The notes under the pieces are model-generated. The model was given only the letters and a program-made list of their open reading frames with translations. It made no database searches and was not told the origin of the DNA. From NCBI RefSeq assembly GCF_017315705.1, contig NZ_JAFLRF010000012.1, positions 1 through 64,000 on the forward strand: 64,000 nt of DNA, given 5' to 3'. Within the stretch, counting starts at the first letter, position 1. Every line of letters starts with the position of its first letter. A program made the position numbers and the translations under genes. The stretch comes from Trinickia mobilis (lineage in GTDB: Bacteria; Pseudomonadota; Gammaproteobacteria; Burkholderiales; Burkholderiaceae). Positions 47,404 through 57,284 of the stretch are shown here, in pieces.

Positions 47404-47518
47404 GGCGAACCTCGGCGCCGGGCAATCCCGGCTCGTACTACGGTCCAACGCACCCCCGTTTCAGCTCCCTCGGCACAGCTGCGCCAAGACGAGGGAGATC
47501 TGGTGTTGATTATGTTGA

Positions 47519-49195
47519 CTAAAACGCCTTGCTCAACTGCACATAAAACCGCGGCACGCGGTCGTTGCCGGTCGTGTCGGCCGAAGTCGTCCGCCATGCC
47601 ACGGTGCCCTGAATCGTAATTCCGCCGGGTGCGGCCCAAAATGCGCCAATGCCGACACCGCTGCGCGTGATCACGTTCGAGCCCTCGTTTGGACGCGAAT
47701 TCGCGTTATACCAGCCGGTACCAATATCAAAAAACGCAAACACCGAAGCCTTCGAATTCAACGCATAGCGCCCTTCGAACTGCGCCACAAACCCTTCGTC
47801 GACCAATGCTTCAGACGGCGAATAGGCGCGCACCGCATGAGGGCCGCCGAGCAGGAAACGCGAAGAGTCGTCGAGGGTCGTGGCCGCCCACTGCCCGGAG
47901 ATTCCCACGAACACGCTGAGCTGCTCGGTCATCGCGTTGAGCCGATTGGCAAAGAACGTCGTGCGCATTTCGGTTCCTTGCGTATTGCGTCCGAACGGCG
48001 ACACATCGAGCGCCTCGTCTGCAGCGTTCCTGAAGTGCAAACTGCCGATCAGCAATTCAACGTCCGCGCTGTTGAACCCCCCGCCGAGAAAACCATCACG
48101 CCCTTCGTAGCTCAGGCCGACGCTGCCTTCCACCAGCGACCTCGGGTTGTGCTCGCCCACCGCGCCGATGTTGTCGATCAGGTCGCGATACTCGAGGTTG
48201 ACGCGCGCGAGCAGATTCTGGCTGCGGGTACGCAACAATGGTTGCGTGAGCGTCAAGTCTGCAACGGTCGCCTCCCCTTGCGCGTCGAGCGCTGAAAATT
48301 GCTTGCCGAGCGCGTAGTTGAGCCTCGACGCGGCAATGCCCAGGCGTGTGCCATACGAATTGATCGGCGCCTCATAGCCAATGCGCCCGTAGATCGTGTC
48401 GAGTCGTTCGCTGCCGAGGATCCGCAAATCGAGGTTGTCGCCGATCATGAACGGCGAGTTGATCCGCGCCAGTGCGCCGAGCCGCCACGTTCCGCTCGAT
48501 TCCGCGCCGTAATTGTCGACATCGACGGCAAACGTCCAGCGCTTGGCTGGCGCGACGTTGATCGTCAGGTCGACGGTACCCGGTTCCTCACCCGCTTCGA
48601 GGGAAGAGGTCACCGTAATCCCGGGCAAGTCGGAGAGCAGCAGCATCGTGCGCTCGAGTACGCTCTGCTGCAGCGGCGCCCCAACCGGTATCTGTGCGAC
48701 TCGGTCACGCAACAGGTCCTCGCGGATCGGCGTGCCGGCCGCTACATCGAGGCGCACGTGGCCGACTCGCCCTTCGAGGACGGTGAGTTCGACTTCACCC
48801 GAGCTCACGTCCTGCTGCGGAATCACGACTTGGGCGAGTACGTAGCCCCGTTCCCTGTAGATTTTGGTGATACGAGCGGCAATCGCTTCGAGGTCCGAAA
48901 AGCCGACTTCGGTGCCGATCTTGTCGCGCACGGGCGCGAGCAACTCATCGGTCGGAATCGTGTCGTTGCCCTTTAACGTGATGCGCTTGAGCACGAATGC
49001 GGGACCGGGCGAAGGCACCGCAGGCGCTCCCGCTTGCGGCAGAGCAGGCACCGCGCTTGCGCCGGCGGGCGGCGCCGGGCGCGTCGCTGGAGGCTGCACT
49101 TCGTTCAACAGGCCGCCGGCATTCGGGACCGTCTGGCCCCACGCAACAGCGCTGCTGAAAAATGCCACAGCCGCGATCACTCGTAGTCTGTTCAT
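47519..49195 (-). CDS. TpsB transporter (ShlB/FhaC/HecB family)
   Basis: A 558-residue outer-membrane protein. A signal peptide (VIAAVAFFSSAVAWGQ) is followed by a Pro/Ala-rich linker, a POTRA domain (about 65-145: FVLKRITLKGNDTIPTDELL to VELTVLEGRVGHV), a second POTRA (about 150-225) and a 16-strand barrel ending in the C-terminal Phe (FYVQLSKAF). The RLRLADA-type motif is represented by the FLLGGPHAVRAYSPSEALVDEG loop. It exports the TpsA product and lies 7 bp after the CHAT gene, so they are one operon. Confidence 0.93.
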   Translation of the reverse strand: MNRLRVIAAVAFFSSAVAWGQTVPNAGGLLNEVQPPATRPAPPAGASAVPALPQAGAPAVPSPGPAFVLKRITLKGNDTIPTDELLAPVRDKIGTEVGFSDLEAIAARITKIYRERGYVLAQVVIPQQDVSSGEVELTVLEGRVGHVRLDVAAGTPIREDLLRDRVAQIPVGAPLQQSVLERTMLLLSDLPGITVTSSLEAGEEPGTVDLTINVAPAKRWTFAVDVDNYGAESSGTWRLGALARINSPFMIGDNLDLRILGSERLDTIYGRIGYEAPINSYGTRLGIAASRLNYALGKQFSALDAQGEATVADLTLTQPLLRTRSQNLLARVNLEYRDLIDNIGAVGEHNPRSLVEGSVGLSYEGRDGFLGGGFNSADVELLIGSLHFRNAADEALDVSPFGRNTQGTEMRTTFFANRLNAMTEQLSVFVGISGQWAATTLDDSSRFLLGGPHAVRAYSPSEALVDEGFVAQFEGRYALNSKASVFAFFDIGTGWYNANSRPNEGSNVITRSGVGIGAFWAAPGGITIQGTVAWRTTSADTTGNDRVPRFYVQLSKAF

Positions 49196-49202
49196 TCTTG
49201 TT

Positions 49203-51452
49203 CTAGCGCGCGATGTTCAGTCGCCACCCTCCCATCAGGTCGAACGGCGCCCAGAAAAACGGATGTGCGAAGCGCGGATTCTGCATGACCGCCAGTTGTG
49301 CAGCGCGCATCGCATCGATTGCTTCCTGCCCCTCAGTGAGCTGCGAGTAAAACGTCCGCATCGTGAGCGCGGTCGACTCGTCGGCGACCGGCCACATCGA
49401 CACGATCAGGCTGGTTGCGCCCGCATAGAAGAACGCTCGGGTAAAGCCAAGAATCTCGTCGCCCCGGGCAATGCGTCCGAGTCCGGTCTCGCACGCGGAT
49501 AGCGTGACCAGTGCAACATCGTCGAGCTTCAGGTTGTAGATGTCGCGCGCGAGCAGTTGGTCGGGGCCGTCGGCAGGTTGCGTGGCCGGTGCAAGCAATA
49601 TGCTCGAGTGCAGCGGATCGAGCGTGTCCGCCTCGGCATGGGTCGCGACATGGAGCACGCGGCCGGCGGGAGCATTTTCGCGAAAGCTCACGCGCGTCGC
49701 GTCGCTATGCAGGAAGATCTCGTTGTGCGCGAATAAAGGAGCGATACCCCGCACCTCGGCTTCCGCACCCGGCAGCGCATAAGCCGGGGTGATCTGCGGA
49801 TTGCCGAATGCGACCAGATTGCTCGCAACCTGCTGCTGGCGCTGCTGCAGTTGCACGGCGACACTCGCCGAGGGTTCGAGGGCGATCGCATGGCTTTGGA
49901 TCAGATAACCGTCCGGACCGTGCAGCGCCTGAAACGGCAGGTAGTGCAGCGCGCCGTGAGGAACGATGATGAGCCGCTCGCCATTGCGCAGCCCGAGAGG
50001 CGCGATCAGCATCGCATAGAGCTTGTCGCCGTCAGTGATCGCGCTTTGCCGCCGCTGCACAATGGCGTTGCGAATGTCGGTGACAGCGGCATCCATGTCG
50101 GCGCGCCCGATGGGCAGCGTATAGCCTTTGAGGCCGCCGCTTCGTATCACCCAGACGACCAGCGATTTATCGAGACTATGAAATTCGACCAGAGCCTCAT
50201 TCGGCTCGAGCACGCCGCGCACGACATCCAGTCCCGGCACCTGCCCGTTTAGCTGGCGATCGTCCACGCCAGCGTCGACGCGATTGCGCACGACGTCGAG
50301 CAATGCGCGCGCCCGGCTGCGCTCGGACAAGTTCCATGCGGCCTGGTAGTCTCCCGCTTCGGCCGTGAGCGCTATCGCATGGTCGAACACCGTCTGCGTG
50401 TCGCCAAACAGTCCCGTCTTGAATTCGTCGCTCCGAAAGCGCGCGCGAATCTTCTCGGAATCGTCGACAGCGAGCAGATACGCCTCGCGCGCCTGCACCT
50501 TGTCGCCGAGCGCAAGGTCAGATCGGCCGATTCCTTCATGCGCCCAGAGCCTGTCATAGCTCGCGTCCTGCGCGCCGCTTTCCGCGAGAAGCGAGCCGAA
50601 CGCGCGCTTTGCGTCCTCGGGCTTGCCCTCCGCAAGCAACAGGTTACCCTCGGTTCGCCGGTATAACGGCATGAGCTCCGCACCAGGCGGCGGGTTTGCC
50701 GCGTCAAACGTCTTGCGTGCTCCGGCCGTGTCGCCACTCGCGATCTGTGCATTGGTCACGGAGAGAAGAACCAGCGGCCGGTAACGCGGTGACGCGGTCT
50801 CCAACGCCCGGTTGTAATCCGCTATCGCCGCTTGCGGATTTCCACGCCGCAACGCAACATCGCCGAGTACCTTGTTAGCGGGCGCAAAGACCTGCTCCGG
50901 CGCCTTCGGTGTCGATGCAAGCGCCTGATTCGCATATCGCTCGGCGTCGTCAAGATCGCCTGCGTAGCTATACGCAATGGCAAGATCGCGCTTCGAAAGC
51001 GCGACCAGATCGTCGTTGTGGGTACGTTGGGCAATGACGAGCGCGCGTGCGGCAGCGTCGACGCTGTCGCGGAAATCACCCCGCTCCGCTGCCGAGACGG
51101 CCATGCTGCAGTAATCGTACGCGGGCAACGTGACGTGATCGCGCGACAGCAGTAGGCGACCTTCATCGGTCAGCGATTTGAGCGTCTCGGCATCCCGTTC
51201 CCGCTCGGCCGCCTCCTGAAAGCCATGCGATTCAGGCGCAAGTCCGCGACCGGCGTCGCTCGCCGCCGCGGCAACAGCAGCGAAGGCGCCGCCGGAACTC
51301 ATGCAGACAATGCCTGCCGCCAGCGCCGCCACGCCCGCAGTCGGTAAGCGGCTGGGTATGATCCGACGCCGGCAAAAACGAGCAGCGCGACGCAGCATCG
51401 CGGGCAAGGCGATTTGCCTACTCCCGACCAACAGTCCTTTCAGTCTCTTCAC
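49203..51452 (-). CDS. TPR-CHAT (caspase-like) protein, predicted periplasmic
   Basis: A 749-residue protein with start GTG 51452 (AGGAAA upstream; longer starts at 51536 and 51569 are possible). A basic n-region and hydrophobic core (GVAALAAGIVCMSSGGAFA) suggest export. Residues about 80-420 form TPR-like helical repeats. The CHAT domain covers about 435-749; the predicted catalytic His is in VLHVATHAEAD (about residue 605) and Cys in VTLSACETGLG (about residue 653). Both are intact. CHAT proteins are caspase/separase-like peptidases. It is first in an operon with tpsB and tpsA and divergent from a Ser/Thr kinase. Confidence 0.9.
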   Translation of the reverse strand: MKRLKGLLVGSRQIALPAMLRRAARFCRRRIIPSRLPTAGVAALAAGIVCMSSGGAFAAVAAAASDAGRGLAPESHGFQEAAERERDAETLKSLTDEGRLLLSRDHVTLPAYDYCSMAVSAAERGDFRDSVDAAARALVIAQRTHNDDLVALSKRDLAIAYSYAGDLDDAERYANQALASTPKAPEQVFAPANKVLGDVALRRGNPQAAIADYNRALETASPRYRPLVLLSVTNAQIASGDTAGARKTFDAANPPPGAELMPLYRRTEGNLLLAEGKPEDAKRAFGSLLAESGAQDASYDRLWAHEGIGRSDLALGDKVQAREAYLLAVDDSEKIRARFRSDEFKTGLFGDTQTVFDHAIALTAEAGDYQAAWNLSERSRARALLDVVRNRVDAGVDDRQLNGQVPGLDVVRGVLEPNEALVEFHSLDKSLVVWVIRSGGLKGYTLPIGRADMDAAVTDIRNAIVQRRQSAITDGDKLYAMLIAPLGLRNGERLIIVPHGALHYLPFQALHGPDGYLIQSHAIALEPSASVAVQLQQRQQQVASNLVAFGNPQITPAYALPGAEAEVRGIAPLFAHNEIFLHSDATRVSFRENAPAGRVLHVATHAEADTLDPLHSSILLAPATQPADGPDQLLARDIYNLKLDDVALVTLSACETGLGRIARGDEILGFTRAFFYAGATSLIVSMWPVADESTALTMRTFYSQLTEGQEAIDAMRAAQLAVMQNPRFAHPFFWAPFDLMGGWRLNIAR

Positions 51453-51777
51453 ATCGATTTCCTGTAGGACGATGCTGGGACGCAATCTGAAAGCCGCTGT
51501 CACTCCACTGGCGCCGTAGCGCGCGCGTGATGTCATTTTGTGGCGCAACTCGGCGGCACAATCCGACAACTACTATCCGGTAAACGAATCGGTCTGTAAT
51601 ATTTTGAATCGGAAGTGGGTGGAGCTTGGCAAACGCAACGGGGCAGGCCAGAAAGCAGGCGCTTTTCAAAAATAGCCGCCTGAATCGTCTGCCAGATACA
51701 TGCGCACGCGCGTGAGGATGGAGCTTGCGCGCACGCCTTGACGCTCGGCTGCAGTCCTTCCTGCGGAGCCCGCCCAA
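51453..51777. promoter_or_regulatory. Divergent promoter region of the CHAT-TPS operon and the kinase gene
   Basis: About 325 bp separate the two divergent start codons. An AT-richer core lies at about 51585-51605. I cannot define a -35/-10 pair with confidence. The sequence holds no gene if the GTG start of the CHAT gene is right. Confidence 0.4.
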
Positions 51778-53727
51778 ATGCCTAGCCCCGAAGACAAGAC
51801 AGTGATCGCGTCACAGCCTTCCGGGCCTGACGGCAATTCGGCTAGCGGGCAGGCGGCAGACTCGGAGCGCACGATCGTGATACCGAACGCTCAAGCCGGC
51901 GCGGATGGGCAGCATGCACTCGCGATCGGCACGCACCTCGCAGAATTCGAGATTCGGGGGGTGATCGGGGAAGGCGGCTTTGGCATCGTCTACCTTGCAT
52001 CCGACACGCTCCTGGGCCGCAACGTGGCGCTCAAGGAATACATGCCTGCGGCACTGGCCTCCCGATCCACCGGAACCGAGGTGACGGTGAGGTCGGAGCG
52101 TCATGAGGAAACGTTTCGGGCCGGCCTGAAAAGCTTCATCAACGAGGCTCGCCTGCTCGCGCAGTTCGACCATCATTCGCTCGTCAAGGTTTACCGCTTC
52201 TGGGAGGCGAACGGCACGGCGTATATGGTGATGCCCTACTACGAGGGCGTGACCTTGCGGGACGCCCTGCGCCAGATGTCCGCTCCGCCGGGCGAAAACT
52301 GGCTGCTCGGATTGCTGACACCGCTGCTGGAGGCGCTTGCCGTCCTGCACCATGCCCAGTGTTATCACCGCGATATCGCACCCGATAACATCATGCTGCT
52401 CAAAGGCAGCGGTCGCCCGCTGCTGCTCGATTTCGGCGCGGCGCGACGCGTAATCGGCGATATGACGCAAGCGCTGACGGTAATCCTGAAGCCCGGCTAT
52501 GCACCTGTCGAACAGTACGCCGAAGTGCCGTCGATGAAGCAGGGCCCATGGACCGACATCTATGCACTCGCCGCCGTGGTTTATTTCGCTATTGAGGGGA
52601 AAACGCCGCCGCCCGCGGTCGGGCGCCTGATGAGCGACAACTGCGTGCCACTTGCGACCGCTGCGACGGGCAGGTACTCGGAAACCTTCTTGCGCGCCAT
52701 CGACCACGCTCTCGTCGTGCGCCCGCAGGAACGGCCTCAGGATATTTATGCGTTCGCGGCGGAACTGGGTCTCGCGATCGACGAACCGGACAAGGTGCAC
52801 GACGCAGGTGGTGGTCCGAAACGGGTGTCCGGTGATCGGGGAAATGCGGCTTCGACGGCCTGGACCACCGGCGCAACGGCGTCAAAGCCGCAAACCCAGC
52901 AGGTTGTCGCCGCGACCGGCGGGGCCGCATCGGCGGCAACGCCAGGCGTTTCGACTACCGTCAATGATGGCAAGAGCAAACGCCCCGCCCTTCTCGCGGC
53001 AGCCGCCGTCGCTGTCGTGGCGCTAGCCGGGCTAGGCGCCTGGTTTGCGCTCCGGCCACCGGCCAGCACTGCCACGGCGAGTGCCCCGGCGGCGACGATC
53101 GAGCCACCGAGCGTCATTGCGAATACGCCGCCCGGACAGCAAAGTGAAGCGGCTAGTACCACGGAGGCCACAGCCACCGGGCAAGTCGGTAGCGCACTTC
53201 CCCCCTTTACGCCAAGCGGCGAACTCGCTCGGATCGTGACGCTGGCGGACCCGACGTTCCATGTCAGCACGATGCTGCGCAGCACGCAGGCGCGCATCAA
53301 CAAGGATCGTCTGCAGTTCCGGCTCAGCACTAATCGCGCCGGCTACGTCTATGTATTCATGGTGGATCCGGCCGGGCAGTATCTGATGCTTTTTCCAAAC
53401 GAACGCGACAAGCAAAACGCCATCGCCGCCGGCGAAACCCTGTCGCTGCCGCGAGCGAATTGGCCGATGGTGGCAGGCGCCCCTGCGGGCCCGAACCATT
53501 TCCTCGTCATGGTATCGGCGCAACCAAGGGACTTCAGCGACGCTGGCCTCCATCAGGAGTCGGTGTTCCAGTCGTTCTCCGCTCAGGCGCAGCGTGATGC
53601 AGCAACACGGCGCACGGCGGCCTATTCGCCCTTTGCGGGCAAGGTTCGCTGCGCTGCCGGCGTCACAGTGTGTCCGGATGCGTTCGGCGCAACGACCTTC
53701 GAAATCGATGTCGTCAACTCGTCCTGA
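51778..53727 (+). CDS. Membrane Ser/Thr protein kinase with C-terminal DUF4384 domain
   Basis: A 649-residue Hanks-type kinase. A 55-residue Thr/Ala-rich N-terminus precedes the kinase domain (about 58-330): VIGEGGFGIVYLASD (Gly loop), NVALKEYMP (Lys), CYHRDIAPDNIML (catalytic Asp) and LLDFGAAR (DFG). An Ala/Thr-rich linker, one membrane helix (about 402-425, AAAAVAVVALAGLGAWFAL) and a C-terminal DUF4384 domain (about 505-600, RAGYVYVFMVDPAGQYLMLF) follow. The topology predicts a cytoplasmic kinase and a periplasmic DUF4384 sensor. It is divergent from the CHAT-TPS operon. Confidence 0.9.
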   Translation: MPSPEDKTVIASQPSGPDGNSASGQAADSERTIVIPNAQAGADGQHALAIGTHLAEFEIRGVIGEGGFGIVYLASDTLLGRNVALKEYMPAALASRSTGTEVTVRSERHEETFRAGLKSFINEARLLAQFDHHSLVKVYRFWEANGTAYMVMPYYEGVTLRDALRQMSAPPGENWLLGLLTPLLEALAVLHHAQCYHRDIAPDNIMLLKGSGRPLLLDFGAARRVIGDMTQALTVILKPGYAPVEQYAEVPSMKQGPWTDIYALAAVVYFAIEGKTPPPAVGRLMSDNCVPLATAATGRYSETFLRAIDHALVVRPQERPQDIYAFAAELGLAIDEPDKVHDAGGGPKRVSGDRGNAASTAWTTGATASKPQTQQVVAATGGAASAATPGVSTTVNDGKSKRPALLAAAAVAVVALAGLGAWFALRPPASTATASAPAATIEPPSVIANTPPGQQSEAASTTEATATGQVGSALPPFTPSGELARIVTLADPTFHVSTMLRSTQARINKDRLQFRLSTNRAGYVYVFMVDPAGQYLMLFPNERDKQNAIAAGETLSLPRANWPMVAGAPAGPNHFLVMVSAQPRDFSDAGLHQESVFQSFSAQAQRDAATRRTAAYSPFAGKVRCAAGVTVCPDAFGATTFEIDVVNSS

Positions 53728-53772
53728 TGCCGCACCTCGCGGCGTACCAGGTGAGCGCGGGGCGACCCGCTT

Positions 53773-56274
53773 TCAGCGCCGTCTTTCCAGGGTGATCTTC
53801 ACCGGGCGAATCCTCCAGATCTGCTCGCAGTATTCGCTGATGGCGCGATCGGACGAGAACTTGCCCGCATACGCGGTGTTCAGGATCGACATGCGGGTCC
53901 AGCGCCGCGTGTCCTGCCAGGCGGCGCTGACGTCCTCCTGGCGCGCTACGTAAGCGGCGTAATCGGCAAGGACGAGAAACGGGTCCGCGTGCAGCAGATT
54001 GTCGACTAGCGGACGGAACATCTCGGGATCTCCTCGCGAGAAGTGCCCGCCGGCGATCAGCTCCAGCGCTTCTCGCAGCTCTTCGTTCGCATTCACGTAC
54101 TCGATCGGGCGGTAGCCTGCTCGTCTGACGCGTTCCACCTCATCCGCAGTCAGGCCGAACAGGAAGAAGTTTTCGTCGCCGACTTCATCGCGTATTTCGA
54201 CATTGGCCCCGTCCAGCGTGCCGATGGTCAGCGCGCCGTTCATCATGAACTTCATGTTGCCGGTTCCCGAGGCCTCTTTGCCGGCAGTCGAAATCTGCTC
54301 GGACAGATCGGCGGCCGGGTAGATAAAATGCGCATTCTTCACATTGAAGTCCGGAAAGAACACGACCTTGAGCCGCCCGCTTACCGCCGGGTCGTTGTTG
54401 ACGACTTCAGCAATGCCGTTGATCAGGCGGATGATGAGCTTGGCCATCGCATAGCCGGGCGCGGCCTTGCCGCCGAACACGAAACAGCGCGGCGTCAGCG
54501 CGAGTTGAGGATTGCGCAGCAAGCGCAGATAGAGCGTAACGATGAAGAGCGCGTTCAAGTGTTGCCGCTTATATTCGTGGATGCGCTTAACCTGAATGTC
54601 GAATAGTGCACCTGGGTCGACGACAGTGCCGGTCGCGCCGCGGATACGCGCCGCGAGCCCCTCTTTGTTCGCCTGCTTTACGCGGTGCCAGCGGTCCTGA
54701 AACGTGAGGTCGTCGGCGTGCTCATCGAGTTTGCGCAGCCTGGCGAGATCGGTCACCCAGCCTTCGCCGATTGTTTCGTCCAGCAGGGTTGCAAGGCCCG
54801 GATTGCTGAGCAACATGAAGCGGCGAGGTGTGACGCCGTTGGTCACGTTGTGGAACCGCTCGGGCCATAGTTCGGCGAAATCCCGCAGCACGGTCTGCTT
54901 AAGGAGTTCCGAATGGAGCGCGGCCACGCCGTTGACCGCGTGGCTGCCGATCGTTGCCAAATGCGCCATGCGCACGCGCTTTGCACCGGTCTCGTCGATC
55001 AGCGACATGCGAGCAGCGCGTGCGTCATCGCCCGGGTAGCGTTGCCGGACTTCATCGAGGAAGCGGCGATTGATCTCGTAGATGATTTCGAGCAACCGCG
55101 GCAGCAAGTCTTGAAAAAGCGGCAGCCCCCACGTCTCGAGCGCTTCAGGCAGCAGCGTGTGATTCGTATAGGCGAGCGCGCGCCGCGTGATCTCCCAAGC
55201 TTCGTCCCATGGCACCTGTCGTTCGTCCACCAGCAGGCGCATCAGCTCGGCGACGGCAATCGACGGATGCGTGTCGTTGAGCTGCACGGTGAACATGTCT
55301 GCAAAGCGGCCGATCGATTCACCTTTGAGCGCAAGCAGGCGCAGCATGTCTTGCAGCGAGCATGAGGCGAAGAAATATTGCTGCGCGAGCCGCAAGCGCT
55401 TGCCGGCTTCCGGCTCGTCATTCGGATAGAGCACCTTCGACAGCGTTTCAGACCTCACCTTCTCGTGCACAGCCTCGTAGTAATCGCCGGCGTTGAAGTC
55501 CTGAAGGTCGAACGACTCGACTGCCTCACTTTTCCAAAGCCTCAGCGTATTGCACATGTTGACGCGAAAGCCCGGCATTGGCGTATCGCAGGCCACGCCC
55601 TTGACCGTGTATGCCGGAGTCCATCGCACACAAAAGCGACCCTGCGCATCCGTCCCGCTTTCCGTGCGCCCGCCGAAGTTCACGTAGAAGGCAACGTCCG
55701 GGCGCAGGATCTCCCAGGGGTTGCCCTTCTGCAGCCACTTGTCGGTGACTTCCACCTGCCAGCCGTCACGGATCTCTTGGTCAAAGATGCCGAATTCGTA
55801 GCGGATGCCATAACCAATGGCCGGAATTTCGAGGGTGGAGAGCGAGTCGAGATAGCAGGCCGCCAAGCGTCCCAGCCCGCCGTTGCCGAGCCCCGGTTCT
55901 TCCTCGATCGCGAGCACGGTGTCGAGATCAAGGCCGAGTGCCTGCAACGCATCGCGCGCGTTGCTCTCGATGCCCAGGTTTATCAGGTTGTTGCCGAGTT
56001 GCGGACCGATCAGGAACTCGGCGGACAGATAGCAGGCGATCTTCGCACCGCGTGCCGCATAGGCGTGCGTCGTGGCGACCCTGCGTGTCATCATCCGGTC
56101 GCGAACCGCATACGCGAGCGCCATGTACCAGTCGTGCAGGGTCGCAATCTCCGGATATCGGCCCTGCAGACAGATCAGATTGTCGACGATATCGCGCTGC
56201 AGCGCCGCGACGCCAAGACCGCTGCGCGCAGGCTCCGCGCTGGTCGGTGATTTCAAGGTGGCCGTGTCGTCCAT
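53773..56274 (-). CDS. glgP: Glycogen/starch/alpha-glucan phosphorylase
   Basis: An 833-residue GT35 phosphorylase releasing glucose-1-phosphate from glycogen. The ATG at 56274 has AAGGAGA upstream. The PLP lysine is in EASGTGNMKFMMNGALTIGTLDG; GNGGLGRLAACYLDS, HLATIGSHAVNGVA and VKRIHEYKRQHLN are diagnostic. It ends 42 bp from the convergent kinase gene. Together with otsA it links the region to storage-sugar use, although they are not in one operon. Confidence 0.96.
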   Translation of the reverse strand: MDDTATLKSPTSAEPARSGLGVAALQRDIVDNLICLQGRYPEIATLHDWYMALAYAVRDRMMTRRVATTHAYAARGAKIACYLSAEFLIGPQLGNNLINLGIESNARDALQALGLDLDTVLAIEEEPGLGNGGLGRLAACYLDSLSTLEIPAIGYGIRYEFGIFDQEIRDGWQVEVTDKWLQKGNPWEILRPDVAFYVNFGGRTESGTDAQGRFCVRWTPAYTVKGVACDTPMPGFRVNMCNTLRLWKSEAVESFDLQDFNAGDYYEAVHEKVRSETLSKVLYPNDEPEAGKRLRLAQQYFFASCSLQDMLRLLALKGESIGRFADMFTVQLNDTHPSIAVAELMRLLVDERQVPWDEAWEITRRALAYTNHTLLPEALETWGLPLFQDLLPRLLEIIYEINRRFLDEVRQRYPGDDARAARMSLIDETGAKRVRMAHLATIGSHAVNGVAALHSELLKQTVLRDFAELWPERFHNVTNGVTPRRFMLLSNPGLATLLDETIGEGWVTDLARLRKLDEHADDLTFQDRWHRVKQANKEGLAARIRGATGTVVDPGALFDIQVKRIHEYKRQHLNALFIVTLYLRLLRNPQLALTPRCFVFGGKAAPGYAMAKLIIRLINGIAEVVNNDPAVSGRLKVVFFPDFNVKNAHFIYPAADLSEQISTAGKEASGTGNMKFMMNGALTIGTLDGANVEIRDEVGDENFFLFGLTADEVERVRRAGYRPIEYVNANEELREALELIAGGHFSRGDPEMFRPLVDNLLHADPFLVLADYAAYVARQEDVSAAWQDTRRWTRMSILNTAYAGKFSSDRAISEYCEQIWRIRPVKITLERRR

Positions 56275-56336
56275 GAGCTCTCCTTGTCCTTGCTGTGACC
56301 TCCATTGCAGCAAACCCGCCCCCCGCGAACACGCGC

Positions 56337-57284
56337 CTAGTGTCCGTTCTGCGCCACCCGCGCCTGCAATCTCTGCCGCACGCTCGCGACATCAATCCCA
56401 TAAGGCCCCGGCGCATCCACCAGCGGCATATATCGCGCGGGCGTATGCAGCAAATACGCCTGCATCTCATCGATCACGATTCTGTCGCTCGGGTCATATC
56501 CCATGCCGGCCAACTGCCGAGTCAATTCCGTGCGCTCGGCAAGGCTCAGATCCCGCCACCAGAACGCACGGCAAGCTTGCGCGTATGCCGCATCGGAAAA
56601 ATATTTCCAATGACCGAGCTCATGACTCAATATCGCCGCCCGTGTCGGCATATCGATCGCTTCTCCCAAAGGGGCCGGCCCGAGTCCCGGAATGGTGATG
56701 AGAAAGTCTCTTGTGCTCGTCGCTTTCCATGTCCCGCCTGGTTCGTATATCAAGCGCCAACGCACCAGAATCGTCTGTAGCGCGCGCTCGCCGTCCGTCA
56801 ACGGCACATGTTGCCGCCGGGCCACCTCGAAGAAATAGGCGATCTGCACCGTGCTGAAATTGTTTCCGGCGGTCAAACCCGCCGGGTCGGCGCCAAAGCG
56901 CCGCGCATGCGCCGCGATCGCGGCCATCGTCGCCACGCGGTCGCGCGGCATGTCCCGGCGCTCAAGCAACGCAACGACGCGCGAGAACATTGCCCCCTGC
57001 TCGGCGAGACTCGGCGCATGCATCACGTACAGACCCGGACTGTCCGTGATTGCGAACAACCGCAGTCTGGCATCGGATGGCAACGCCGCGTCGAGTTCCG
57101 AGAGCGGTATGCGGCGGACTTCAAACGCGTCTCGCGACACATCGAGATGCGCCCCGTGCGTCTGGGCGACGGGTTCGGCTCGAATCGCTGTCAGGACACC
57201 TAATAGCAGCACCAACCCGCCCATTGCGAGCCGCGCGGATCGCGCATCCAGGAAAGGCATTCTGCCCCGGAGCATCTCGATCAA
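56337..57284 (-). CDS. Putative secreted or anchored zinc metallopeptidase-like protein (HELGH)
   Basis: A 315-residue protein with one N-terminal hydrophobic segment (MGGLVLLLGVLTAIRA, about residues 21-36). The key motif is TRAAILSHELGHWKYFSD, an HExxH-type zinc site, followed by acidic and Arg-rich helices; a later IDEMQAYLL could supply the third ligand (Glu). The rest matches no family I know. It is coupled to the OmpA-like gene by a 4-bp overlap and lies at the end of the type VI secretion cluster, suggesting an envelope role such as remodelling. Confidence 0.7.
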   Translation of the reverse strand: MIEMLRGRMPFLDARSARLAMGGLVLLLGVLTAIRAEPVAQTHGAHLDVSRDAFEVRRIPLSELDAALPSDARLRLFAITDSPGLYVMHAPSLAEQGAMFSRVVALLERRDMPRDRVATMAAIAAHARRFGADPAGLTAGNNFSTVQIAYFFEVARRQHVPLTDGERALQTILVRWRLIYEPGGTWKATSTRDFLITIPGLGPAPLGEAIDMPTRAAILSHELGHWKYFSDAAYAQACRAFWWRDLSLAERTELTRQLAGMGYDPSDRIVIDEMQAYLLHTPARYMPLVDAPGPYGIDVASVRQRLQARVAQNGH

